NCBI GenBank assembly: GCA_022496205.1
Contig: WTXD01000021.1
Location: 186,001 to 250,000, forward strand
From: Gloeopeniophorella convolvens
Lineage: Eukaryota > Basidiomycota > Agaricomycetes > Russulales
Length of the DNA: 64,000 nt
Direction: 5' to 3'
This document shows positions 10,276 to 21,340 of this stretch, piece after piece. The position numbers and the translations under genes are program-made. Every line of letters begins with the position of its first letter. The first letter of the stretch is position 1. The notes beneath the pieces were generated by a model, which had not been told where the DNA came from, made no database searches, and worked only from the letters and a program-made list of their open reading frames with translations.

Positions 10276-12733
10276 CTACGAAACAGGCCCAACTAGGTGG
10301 TCTGCGCTCCCGTCGCCCCAACAACGAGCGTGCGTTAACAATACTCGATGCTGAACACATGACTGCCTCGCTTACCTTGCAGAGGAAGCACGACCGGTCT
10401 GTAGTCAGGGATTTCACAGTAGTGCATGCGACCTCCGAACGTATAACGTATCCGTAGCCACTTGGCGCAAGACGGCGCAGGATCATAAAACCCCTGTAAA
10501 CCCGACTGAGGTCGGCGGGGTGTAAATGAGGCCAGAATCAGAAAATAGAAGAGCCGAGGAGAAGTCCGAAATCAAGCGTGGCGTACCTTTGGGCGATGAC
10601 CAGGGATATACAACTGGCTCTTGTGAACAAGGGCCTGGATCGCGACCGTCACGTCCACGACGAGATCTCTTGCCTCGGGATCCGGATCTGTTGGGCCGTA
10701 CGACGCTTCTAGAACTACCAAACCTTCACAGTAACGTTTCGCTCAATCCCGTCATGCGAGCAATCAAATCGCGTGGACGTGCCTTCTTTACTCTTCTCCG
10801 CCTGAGTATGCTTCCGGGCCGTCTCTCTGAGTAGTGATGTGGTCTCTTCCACCTCGCGGTGAATATTCGACCTTTCCTCGAGAAGCTCTTTACGCATTTT
10901 ACGATAGAACCTGGGACGATGCGTTCGTCTCAGTGTTCTCGACGAACAGAACATCATGAGGAAATTCTTACTCTGCTCGCTGCTTGCGCCGGCGAGGTTT
11001 GAGGATGTATTGATATGCCAGAGCAAACGCAGCAGAAGGCACGGTTGCGGCAATGCACGCCAGGCTTGTATCCTCGTGGTCTGCGAGAGCAATTGGAAGC
11101 ACTAGTCGCTGACCAAGGTACGATAGACTGCCCGTCGCCATCAGCAGAAGATACGGAAATTAAGCAGATTCACGTACTTTAACGTGAGTTCTACACCTGC
11201 GGCGTTTAACCCAATCGTAGTCGTGATGCCGGCGCGTTCGTCTCCCCACGTCCCAGTGAGGACGTATCCCAGACCAGCAAGTGAGAGCTGTATTGCAAGC
11301 GATGCTTGCGCGGCCAATTCTGGAAGCGCCAAACCCCACTCTGCTCTCAGGCCTGTTCCCAGGCCCGCCAGGTTGATTCCACAGGACCACTGCCTCACAC
11401 CCATGCCGAAACCAGTCCAGGACCCTAGTTTCGACTGCGATCCTTCCCCATCGGTGTCCGAAAGATCACCCTGGGAGCCAAAACTGTGGGGAGAGACGAT
11501 ATTGATTGAGAAGTAAGGTGGATTACCCGTGTGACAGCTCAGAACACCCTGTGTCAAAGAGTCTTTAAACAGGCGACGGGTATGTGTTACGGTAACCGGT
11601 GGAAAGGTGGGCGCGAAGGAAGGGGATAACGAAGTCTGGACCACGTAGGTCCCCTCATTGCTTTGGTATCGAGACCGTAACGACACGAAATGTCCTCGGA
11701 GCAGGCTTGTTGTTGCCTAGTATCGTTGTTAAGTGAAGTGCAGCCTTGACTTAAACGGCGGCGAACCTCGAACGAGAGGCGTGGAGAATATTGATGCTTC
11801 ACAGTCCCGAGTAAAGCGCCCGCACCAGCTCTACCCGAAGCTATACGACTGACGATAGTTACTTTGGTTTTGTCATTGATCGCTTTCTGAAACCCATATG
11901 AGGTTCTGTCACGGAACGCAGACAGTGCTTACTTGGACGCTATGCCTGAGGGTAAACGAAGCCACCCGAACCCCCTGAAGCCGCTCGCGCAAGTCAATTA
12001 GTGTTTCTTGTATGGGAGCACGCCCACGATCTTCGAATAGAGATATTGCATCCACTCCAATCGTCAAACGACCTTGTGGGCGGACGGCGTCTTCCAGCTT
12101 CTCCGTTTCGCGCTCCCATTTCACGCGGTTAAAAATCACCCGCAGCTGTCTCCGGTGTGAATGTGACGAACAGCACTAATCAGGCAACGCACCTCGGACT
12201 TGGATTTGGTATGAAGCTCGGGCGGCCATTGGATACGTGTCCCTTCGAATCCTTTCGAAAGCACGGTTTAGAAGTGTTGAGCGAAGAAAAATACCACGCC
12301 TCACCATAGATGTCGTAGACCGTTCTGCAGACACGTCATATGGAAGCCGGAGAAGAAGTGAAGAACTGCATTCATTACCTTAGGAATGGGTCAGATAAAA
12401 CTGAGAGATTCAGTCCAGCAACTGCATCCGAGGGGCCAGCGAGACTGACGTACCTTCATACGCCTTCTGAATCTCCAGAAACCGTTTTGATGCAGTCGCC
12501 TTGGTAGATTCGTCGCGTTGCTTGTCCGGGTGAAATAGGACAGACAGGGCCCTGTATCTCTCCCTCACTTCATCTGCGGAAGCCGTGTCCGGAAGGTTGA
12601 GAACTGAGCTAGATTCTCGTAAACGAGTGGCAGGCGGCGGAAATAAGAGTAAGACTGACTAGAGGAACCCTTCCTTGTCGAAAGGACTGTCTTTCTCTTC
12701 GGAAACGGTGCTGTTCCTCCCGGACTGAGTCAT
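10276..12733 (-). CDS. DNAJC11-like mitochondrial J-domain protein
   Basis: Thirteen exons: complement(10276..10301, 10376..10493, 10587..10723, 10783..10910, 10972..11127, 11178..11716, 11767..11886, 11933..12145, 12193..12251, 12305..12324, 12377..12398, 12454..12608, 12660..12733). They sum to 588 residues, close to human DNAJC11 (559). The J domain near residues 25-95 has the HPD motif (LFHPDKQRD). The middle is a beta-rich region (RSRYQSNEGTYVVQTSL, SLTQGVLSCHTGNPPYFS). The C-terminal DUF3395 domain is clear (YGPTDP, QLYIPGHRPK, GFYDPAP, YCEIPDYRPVVLPL). DNAJC11 associates with MICOS/SAM at the mitochondrial membrane; that role is from family knowledge. Exons of 20 and 22 nt are present. 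The intron between 10783 and 10723 starts with GC instead of GT. Confidence 0.93.
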
Positions 12734-15476
12734 GCGCTGGGACGGAGAATGTGTTCGGACTCGTCACACGCGTTCATTCGACCCGACGCGACCTGTATGC
12801 CGCTTTTCGGGGTTTGCCGGAACCTGATCATGTAAGCAAGCCTCGTCCATTCTTCCCCTTGGCTCGGAATCGCGCTCAGGCTTTCTCATCTTTCTTCCCC
12901 ACAGGATCCCTTCCCTGGATCCCCTCCACTACACAAACCGGGAAGCTTCCGAGCCTTGGTTTGGCTTTACGACACCTTTCCGCTTTCATCACGGGCTGTG
13001 CGCATTGAAACGCCTAATGGAACCAAGGTGCAACTGTAGCATTTTGAAATTCGACCAGGTATGTGGTGTTACATGTCTAGTTCTTACTGCACAAGAATAG
13101 ATGGGTTTAGAGAGGACTAAGCCGACATCCCAACTTCACCCCCATGATGTCTGCGGATTCCCTTCAGTACGTACCGCGCGACTGCTGTCATGAATCGCCG
13201 TTTCCACACGTGAGATGCATGGACTTCCTCCGATTCGGGGAGTATGGTTCATCGCTCGCGACGGCAATGTTCACTATGCACACATGGAATATCGAGCAGC
13301 TCCTTTAGGCATCCGCTCACAGGTATCAAGGACCATAAACCGGAACTGGTATTGCAATGGGCGTAAGCCTCGCCCAATCACGGCGAAGCTGATCGCGGTC
13401 CGACGTGCACGGGACAGGAATCAAACGTGTTGTTGACCTCCTAGGGAGAAGCAATATGAGTAAGATCCTGTACGTCCAGATGGTCAGCATCCTAGAGTTG
13501 ACGCGGACAGCCGAGGGTGCAGATCTTGGGCTATCTCGAGTCGGCTGCCCACTACCCGAGCCTCACACATGGCCTCACTGGCTACCATGAAGATTCCCAG
13601 AGAATAATTGAGGGAAAATGGGCCGTAAGGGGACGTCAACCCCCGTGTTTTCCGAATCGGTGCGCTGAACAGGTTGGTGAGCGAGGTTGAGCCCAGACCG
13701 GTGAGTTGAGATCCAAACCGCTCATCTGTGCGTTTCCGTAAGCCCACTGGCGAACAGGGCAAATAGGATTCAGATCCACTCGATATTATTGCAAGGTCAT
13801 CTGATTGCCCTAAAACGCTCAACGGATATAGATGCCTAACGGTGGGGGTTCATCTGAATGGCCGGAGCTGCGGCGCGTTCGCAGACGTGCACCAGAAGTG
13901 TCGTGGTCGAATGATTTGTCGTGAAGCAAGGTTTGTGGAGTGGCGGTCTGGGCCGAGTTCCAAGGCATATAACCTGGAAAAGCGGTGTTCCTTGTCGCGA
14001 CCCACATGAACTGGAAGGCAGAGGCGCCGCCACATCGTGGTATTATAGATGGGAGATTTCAGTAAATCGCACCAGATCGAAAATAAAAAGATAATCGCTA
14101 ACGCATCCAGTAGTAGCGGCGCGCAATCACCGCCCAATAATGTGATACGGCATGGCCCCTCGCACATCGATGGAAGAGTCGTCTCCAAGCCCGGGGTGAG
14201 TACGCACGGCGACTCGGGATTTTGGGCAGAAGAAGGGCGAACCTGACCCATCGGACCGCCGCGTTGACGTCGACGGCTTGCAGGCGCACATCAATGGCGA
14301 ATCCCGCACAACGGGCTGGTTCATCGCAGCCTATGCTACTCATCAGATTGTCATCGCGGGCATAACAGCCCAAGATTGTCTGAATTACCCACGAGAATCA
14401 ATCACTAGAGAGTCCCGGTTCACGAATTTGGTGACCTGTTGCACATCTAAGGAGTTGGGTCGGCATCCGTTGTGAAAATTCGGAGCCACTTACGTCCCAA
14501 CGGCACCGCTGGGTTCCACAGCCTGGCATCCATCACGGACACGCGAGCCCCACGGACATCGTCTTCGCAACCTGGATCACGGGTTCCTTGAGACGCGAAG
14601 ACGGTGTATCACCGCGGGCAACCGATGGGCGGATTGACACCGGGCTTGTGACCAATGGCGAACTGCAAACCACGCACCCTGGGTGGAGAGTTGATGTCGG
14701 CCAGGAAGAATAGGTTGATTGCCTAGCCAGCCAGAGTGTACGTGAGTGTCTCAACATCAGCGGGACACTGCCAGGATCGCGTGTGGGGCGTTCTTGCTCG
14801 AAAGAGCAGAGACCGCATGATAGCACGGGAGCAGTCGGATATTCTGAGCGCCCCGAAAACTAGCTCTCCGAACATACTACAAGGAGGGCAATGCATCAGG
14901 GTCGGATGAAGAGGAAAAAGGAGAGTTGAGAAGAAAAGACTCCCAGGGGCCAACAGAGTCGGCAGTGGGCTGCCCGAAACGAGTACGTGCCTGATCTCCG
15001 CGGCCGTGGAAAAAAAGCGGGACAAAATCAGGACGCAACGTCACCCGGAATAACATCATTGTGCTGCGTTTGGGAGATCTGGGGGAGGGTCGACAAGTTG
15101 AATTGGCGGCGGGAGATCTGGGAGAGAGATTGACACCGATGCGGGACCAGCGATGCCGGGGCGAGCGACGACATGCAGCTCGATGCAGCCACACGTTCTC
15201 GGGTGTTTCCTCGCGAGCCGTCGGGGGTGATATCCTCTGCCCCCGGTGTTCCATAGAATCCATACAAAGTGACGGAGACCAGGAAGCGGACTCCCCACTG
15301 ACACCACCAAACACCCCTCCGTCACTCCCGGCCCGACCTCCCGCCAGACCCGACAGCTCGGCAGCCGCCGTCACCGCCATTAGCCTTGAAGCTTGTGCAC
15401 CGATCCGGTCATCCTTCCTGCTCCTTCACCGGGTTCCCTGCGCATACAGGCGCATATACCCCGCAAGCTCCCCGCC
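12734..15476. other. 2.7-kb stretch without a confident gene, possible relic coding DNA on the minus strand
   Basis: This lies between the DNAJC11 start (reading left) and the SEC5 start (reading right). No complete gene could be assembled. On the minus strand, short protein-like runs such as RVSVMDARLWNPAVPLG (near 14490-14560) and FAIDVRLQAVDVNAAVRW (near 14235-14300) are bounded by plausible splice sites. They do not join into a domain I recognise. They may be a decayed gene or chance. Confidence 0.4.
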
Positions 15477-18400
15477 ATGGGGCGCTTGAATTTTTCCACC
15501 GATGAGGCTTCCTTGCTCAAGGCATACAGGATATCGTCCCTTGCTCCCACGTGAGTTTCAGGGCACTCAACACCGGCCGCACACTCAACGGCGCGCTGTA
15601 TCAGGAAGTGGGAGGACGTCGACCATGAGGATTCGCTCGCCGGCCAGCTTGTTAGTCCCACCGGTAGCTTGGAAGGAGAAGGCGATCCACTGGGCCTCGG
15701 AGCCTTTGTCGAGTACGTACATGTGCCCTTCCGATACCGCACGAGGGCTAACGGCGTTTTGACACAGCGTGAGGGACATGGATATGGAATCCCGTTCGTC
15801 CACGACCATGCGCTCCAATGTACGCGGCTCATCCGTATCCTGACCAACAGGCGCCGCAATCCTTATTACATCCAAATCATTCAACCCGAAAGTTTTCCTT
15901 TCCGCGATCCACCCGAACGCCACATATCAAGATCTCGCGGCGGGAATAGCCCACCTGAGGAGTTCCATCGACTCCCGCTCGGAGGCAATACGCATTTTGG
16001 TCGAGGATAATTTCGACAAGTTTGTAGCAGTAAAGGCGTCAACTGATGGTGAGTGCGAAAGCTTGTTTGTCACCAAGAGTGTAGTGCCTTACATGTACCA
16101 TGCGCAGCTCTGCACGCTGAAATGCGTGAGGGGTTGCTATCAGAGTCGAGCGACTATGCCTCAAGGCCCTTGCGTGACCAGCTGAAGCGTTCGTTGTGTC
16201 ATCAAGCCGTTGTTCTCCTCTGAACCGTTCCCCACAGAGGCTGCCGCGAAGGCGGACCAGGTATTCCTCCCTGTGCTAGAGAACGCGAATAAGGCACACA
16301 AGCTGAGGACCACCCTCGGCGTATTTGAAAGATCCAAGTTCTTCTTCAACCTTCCAGCGTCGCTGATCGAGGCTGTCGAGGCTGTGCGGTCCCCTTCCTA
16401 CGTTTCTTTCACCTAGTTAACCTCAATACAGGGTCGTTATGAAGCAGCCTTACGCGACTACAAGAAGGGAAAATTCATGATGGAGTCTCGCCCAGGGCAA
16501 TTACTGCCGATCAGTGCGCCAAAGGACAGCCAGAGCGCAATCGTTGCTGAGCAGCAGCAAAAGCGGATTCTTGAGAAGGTATGGGGCACCGTTGAAAAGG
16601 CGATGAGCGAGATGCGTGCCTTGCTGCTGGGTCAGTTACAAGAGCCTGGGCGACCTGTTGAGGAGCAAGAGAAGACGATCGAGTGAGTAAATCGTATCTG
16701 CACTTCACTGGGGTGACGCTGACTATGTCATAGAATACTCCTAGAGCTCAATATGCCCGAGGATCCTGTTTGGACATACTTCGATTCCCAGCACAAATTT
16801 ATTCTGGAGCAGATGAAGAAAACATACCAGGCGGCTGTGGATGTTGTGCAAAGTGTGCCCTTACGAGCGTAGTCGCGGTCAATCACTGAATTGGGTGGGC
16901 AGGCAAGCACGATGCGCTCAAGCAGTCGCCCGACGCACCGGAGTCTCTCAAGCCGCCCCTCGCCAGTCAACTCCAAGCATGCATCGCCGCATTGAGGGCA
17001 GGCAAACAGGACCAAGTCATACGTGTGTAATCTCTGTGATAGTTCCGCTTGCCAATTTTCACTCGCTTCTGTCCAGCCCAATCCGGTGGTCATGAGGTTT
17101 GGAAACTCGTTTTCGACCTGGTGAAGAACGTATCAGAAGTCATGATGTCTGCTCTTCCCAATTTCTGGAAGGTCGCCAAAGGGTTCCTCGATGGAAAGTA
17201 CAAGAAGGTCAGTATTGTCTGTAATCTGCTGGGGGGAATCACTGAGATCCTAGCCACGTTGCATAGAATGGCACCACCTCGAACTCACGGCGAAGTCCGT
17301 CCCAGGTTCGGACAATGGCACTCGAAGTGGTCAAGCTCTACGTGTCGCTCCTCTCTGAGTTCTTTGTGTTTTCGGACATGGCTGTTATGACGCCGTCAAT
17401 GACGGAAGGGGCCCTCTCGCCACTCTTGCCAACTGTATCGAACTCTCTTACGACAGCTCACTATCTCATGAAAATCCTAAGTGAGATTCAGGAGAATGTC
17501 AACGAGATCAACTCCTTGGAGATATCAAGCGAAATGAGCTCTAGTTTGAAAGGACTACTCGAGAGTGCAAGATGGGGATTCGAGGACGTACTAGTGCAGG
17601 CATGGATCAGGGGTCCGTGTCTCCCCTTACCGGCTTACCTCTCCGCTGATCTCAATGCAGACGCGAACGCATTCTATTATCTGGAGACCTGGATGTCGTC
17701 CCCTTCCGAACCATACACAACAGAGTACCTGGCCGACATTCAGTTCTTCCAGAGACAGGTCACGACCTGGGCTTTCAAGTTTGCTGGCGGGGAGTCTTCG
17801 TCTTCGTCTCGCAACAAACACCCAGTCCCCAACGAATTTGTGATCAAAATCACCAGGGCGTTCCTGGACGCCGTGTATGCGTTCCTGGATGGGCTAGTTC
17901 ACTTAGCAGCAGAGGGTCCGCCCGCTGCATCCGAGCAAGCCCCCTCCATCGGCACTGTTGCCGTTGGCGCGCGTAGCAGGCTGCATCCGTTAGATGCCCT
18001 CGATACATCGGATGCGGTGCGCTACGTCCGCCTGCCAGCTCTGCTCCTGACTGCTCACACAAATCCGCGTTTACACAGGACACACGCGCACTCGTCGTTA
18101 TTTCAAACTTTGGGCACATCAAACGCGGCCTCATTCCGAGCATGATCACTCAGCTCGAGAGCGCGTTCAACATCACGATCGACACCGACCGCGCGGTGGG
18201 AACGTTCCCGCACCTATCTCCGAATGCCACCTGATCATTGAGTAGACCCTGATGACTGTCGTACAGCAACTCGATCAGACACTCTTCGAGAACTTCGTCA
18301 AGCCCAAGGCGGCGATCGCGACGAGCAAGCTGCGCAGCGGGATCCTTGACCCGGACATGGACTGGTACGAAACGCCGCAGCCCACGGGTGAGCCCATCCG

Positions 18401-19031
18401 ACCCCCCGAAGATGCCGTCGCGCTGACGCGGGGCTGTTATGCCGTCCGTTATGGCAGAGATCCGGCCCTACATGTTTGAGACATTGATGTACCTCGTCGG
18501 CGTGCACGCGCAAGTCAGCGATGTAGCCCCGCCGCTGCTCGACCGGACGCTCAACGCGCTCGTCGAGAACCTCGCAGAGGAGGCGCTCCGGTGCTTCAAG
18601 CAGGTCAAGCGCTTCGGGATGGGGGGCATGCTCCGCGTGGGTTCCCTCTATCTGCCCTCGGCCCGCCTGCGCGCGAGCTCCCACCGATCCCCGCGTACTG
18701 ACCACGTGCGCGACACACCTGACAGGCAACGCTCGAGATCGAATTCATGCACCAGACGCTCTCACGTTACATCACGTCCGCGACGGCGAAGATGCTGTCT
18801 GACCTGTACACGAAGATCTCTCAAGCGTATGCGCGTCGTCCCGGTGACGAGAACCTGCAGAGCAACCTTGACGGCGTGAAGCGCACCCTCGGCGAAACTC
18901 GCCGGCGGACCGGGATCGAGTTTCTGTGCTTCCGCGTTACGAAGGAGAAGGCTGCAGGGTCGGAGAAGGGCGAAAAGGCGGAGAGGCGAGAGAAGAGGGA
19001 GCGTACGCGCACGGGTGGGAGCGCGCGCTGA
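15477..19031 (+). CDS. SEC5: Exocyst complex subunit SEC5 (EXOC2)
   Basis: Sixteen exons: 15477..15550, 15605..15712, 15768..15793, 15851..16048, 16108..16188, 16238..16383, 16432..16682, 16734..16852, 16903..17022, 17077..17207, 17267..17612, 17661..18016, 18079..18195, 18246..18387, 18458..18636, 18726..19031. The N-terminus [17 protein letters not shown] is typical of basidiomycete Sec5. Characteristic blocks follow: [96 protein letters not shown] and [18 protein letters not shown]. Sec5 is a helical-rod subunit of the octameric tether that docks secretory vesicles at the plasma membrane. The intron 15794-15850 is 57 nt, a multiple of three, and carries an in-frame TGA, so its retention would truncate the protein. 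Confidence 0.95.
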
Positions 19032-19269
19032 ACGCTGCGGGACGGCGCGCCGCGCACCCGCGTGCGTACTCACCCTGCCGTTGACAGGGCCGGGGCGGCT
19101 GGCAGGCTAGCTGCGTGATGACAGATCGTGTATAATATCAGGACGAGATATACCCGCATGAGCAGAGTCCCGGACGTGTGCATTAGAGTACAAGATGGGC
19201 GTGCGAATGGCAGAGAAAGAAGAGGAATAGATGCGCAGGCAGACTGTCCAATCGGGGGTATGCGTCTCG

Positions 19270-21126
19270 TCATGCAAAGAGGTCGACGAGGATGGTGATG
19301 ATCCCGAGAACTGACAGCGCGCAGCGGCGTTACGCGGAGCTAAGCACGAAGCGGCAGGCAGGCGAGAGGTAGGAGGGCACGTACTTATTTCGATCGCGAT
19401 GAGCGCGATGACAATTTGCTCGAGGCGCTCCGAGTGGCGGCTGGAGACCGACTCTTTTAAGAGCTGCAGCATGTCCTGCAGCACCTCCACGCGAGTGTTC
19501 AGCAAGTTGATACGCTGGGGGATCTCGAGGTAGCTTCTAGCTGCGTCGTAGAGAGGTTGTAGATCCGGGTATGTCTAAAACGGATCCGTTATTGGTATGT
19601 GTGCTGAGAACGCAGACATGTACATACCCAGAATACCTCTGGCGAATCCAAGACGGACCCGACCGACGCGATGTTAGCTCGCAACAAGAACACCTCGCCC
19701 ATCTTTCGCATGATCTCTGCAAGGGGGGTTGGAAGAGCGAAGCCGCAGCGGCACAACGACCTACCTCCGTGAGGGAGGCCAATTTTCCCCGTCTCGCTAA
19801 TAATCTCGGGATATTCTTTCGTTTCTTCTATAGTCGCGGAGATCAGCTCCTCAAACTGCGAGACCACGCATGAGCAAGAAGGTTCAAGACGGCAGGCGCA
19901 GCAGCACGGACCAGAGATATCTTGACCGACTGCGCGAGTGCGTGTGACAACGACAGTTTCGTCCTGAAAATGCACAGCGCAGCGTGAGTATGCGCCCAAG
20001 CACGAGGCGACGGCGAAGGGGAAGTGCGCACATGTAACTCGATCCCTTGCGCAGCGTGATGACGTCGTTGTAGATCCTGCTGTAGTTCGCATAGTAATAG
20101 TTCAGGTCCTCCATCTCGACGTCCTCCGGCGCTACACCGTTGAACACCTTAGCGCCTGCACGCACATACATGCGTCCAGCGGCAGCACGCACCGAGCTTG
20201 TCCACCTCGAAGCGTTTCCTGCGCACCAGGCAAGCCAGAGACAATCAGCAAACACCGCACAAGCGGGCAGACGCGCGCAACGCACAGCGACGACAAGAAC
20301 CGCTTCTCCTGCTGCTCGCTCATGCCCCAGATGACGACCGTGCCGTACTCGAACAGGAACACCTCCGCCTCGCCCGGCGCGCCCGCGTCCCACTTGCTGC
20401 TGCTGCCGCCCTTGCGCTTCCCCGCCGCGCCGTCTCCTTCCGTGGCGCCCTCCGCGAGCTCGGGCACGCCGAGCAGGTCGCCTGTGGCCGCCAAGACCGG
20501 CGCGGCAGCACCACCCGCCTCGCCGTCGCTCGGCGCGCCGCTGCTCTTCGCGCCCGGCACGCCGTCGTACGTGTACGGCGTGTATATCACGTCCTCGATC
20601 TGGCGCGGGTCCGTGCGGTACGCCGCGCGACGCGCGTGGAAGAAGCGCATCAGGTCGTCGAAGCGGTACGACCTGCGTGCGCACGTGGTGAGAGGCGTCG
20701 GTGTAGAGTGGAGCGGAGCGGAGGGGGTACGCACTCGGCAGTCGCGTACGCCGTCACGCGCGGGAGCGACTTGGCCTTCTTCTTGGTGAGCCGCAGCGCG
20801 TCGCGGCGTGCTGTGCCCGCAGGCATGCGCGCGATCTGGTCGTACGCCTGCGCCGCCACGCGTCAGCCCGACGATGGATCTGCACCAGCCGCGCCGACAC
20901 GCACCTCGACATTGTCCGTGGTATCCTCGTCCTCATCGTCCTCGTCGCTGTCGCCGGGTGTAGCGGGGGCGAGGAGGGCGCGCTTGGTGGGGACGGGTGC
21001 GGGCTCGGGCTGCTCCGGGAGGACCTTGAGCTTGCCCGCGACCTTGGTGGAGCGGTTGGCGCCGCGCGGTTTGGCGGCGTCGTCTGTTGCGCGCTGGTGG
21101 CCTGTTGCGCTCCCGCTCGTCGACAT
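19270..21126 (-). CDS. RMD1: RMD1-family (DUF155) membrane protein
   Basis: Ten exons: complement(19270..19310, 19385..19574, 19628..19716, 19765..19855, 19912..19963, 20032..20155, 20193..20218, 20286..20672, 20735..20847, 20905..21126), giving 444 residues. The N-terminal 90 residues are basic and disordered, with an acidic patch. The DUF155 domain follows: EVFLFEYGTVVIWGM, KRFEVDKL, YYYANYSRIYNDVITLR, LSLSHALAQSVK, TKEYPEIISETGKI, RANIASVGSVLDSPEVFW. Then come YLEIPQRINLLNTRVEVL and a C-terminal hydrophobic helix (IVIALIAIEIILGIITILV). Yeast Rmd1/Rmd8 and human RMND1 share this domain; yeast RMD genes affect meiotic nuclear division and RMND1 supports mitochondrial translation. The exact location here is unknown. 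Exon 7 (20193..20218) is 26 nt. The gene converges with SEC5. Confidence 0.92.
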
Positions 21127-21340
21127 CTGCTACGAGTAACTCGCTCGGACTGCGACGGTCAAGTCGCGGAGAGAAAGTGCGCGGGCTGGGTCGGTCCGGA
21201 TGCCCGCGCACGTTCTTGATGATGACGTCACGCTCGCGTACTGTGTGAAGGACAATCGACAACCTGCGACAACATGGCGACAACAGCAAAAGCGATGATA
21301 AGTACATGTGGAATCGGGACAGCTACCAGCTACCGCTACG

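Noticed and set aside
15768..15900. Apparent premature TGA making SEC5 a pseudogene
   Set aside because: A 57-nt intron with donor GTTCGT removes it and joins MESR to [12 protein letters not shown], the expected family sequence.
20198..21139. 313-codon open frame on the plus strand
   Set aside because: It lies antisense over the RMD1 exons, whose splice phases and domain are clear. GC-rich codon use opens the opposite strand; the peptide is Arg/Ala low-complexity.
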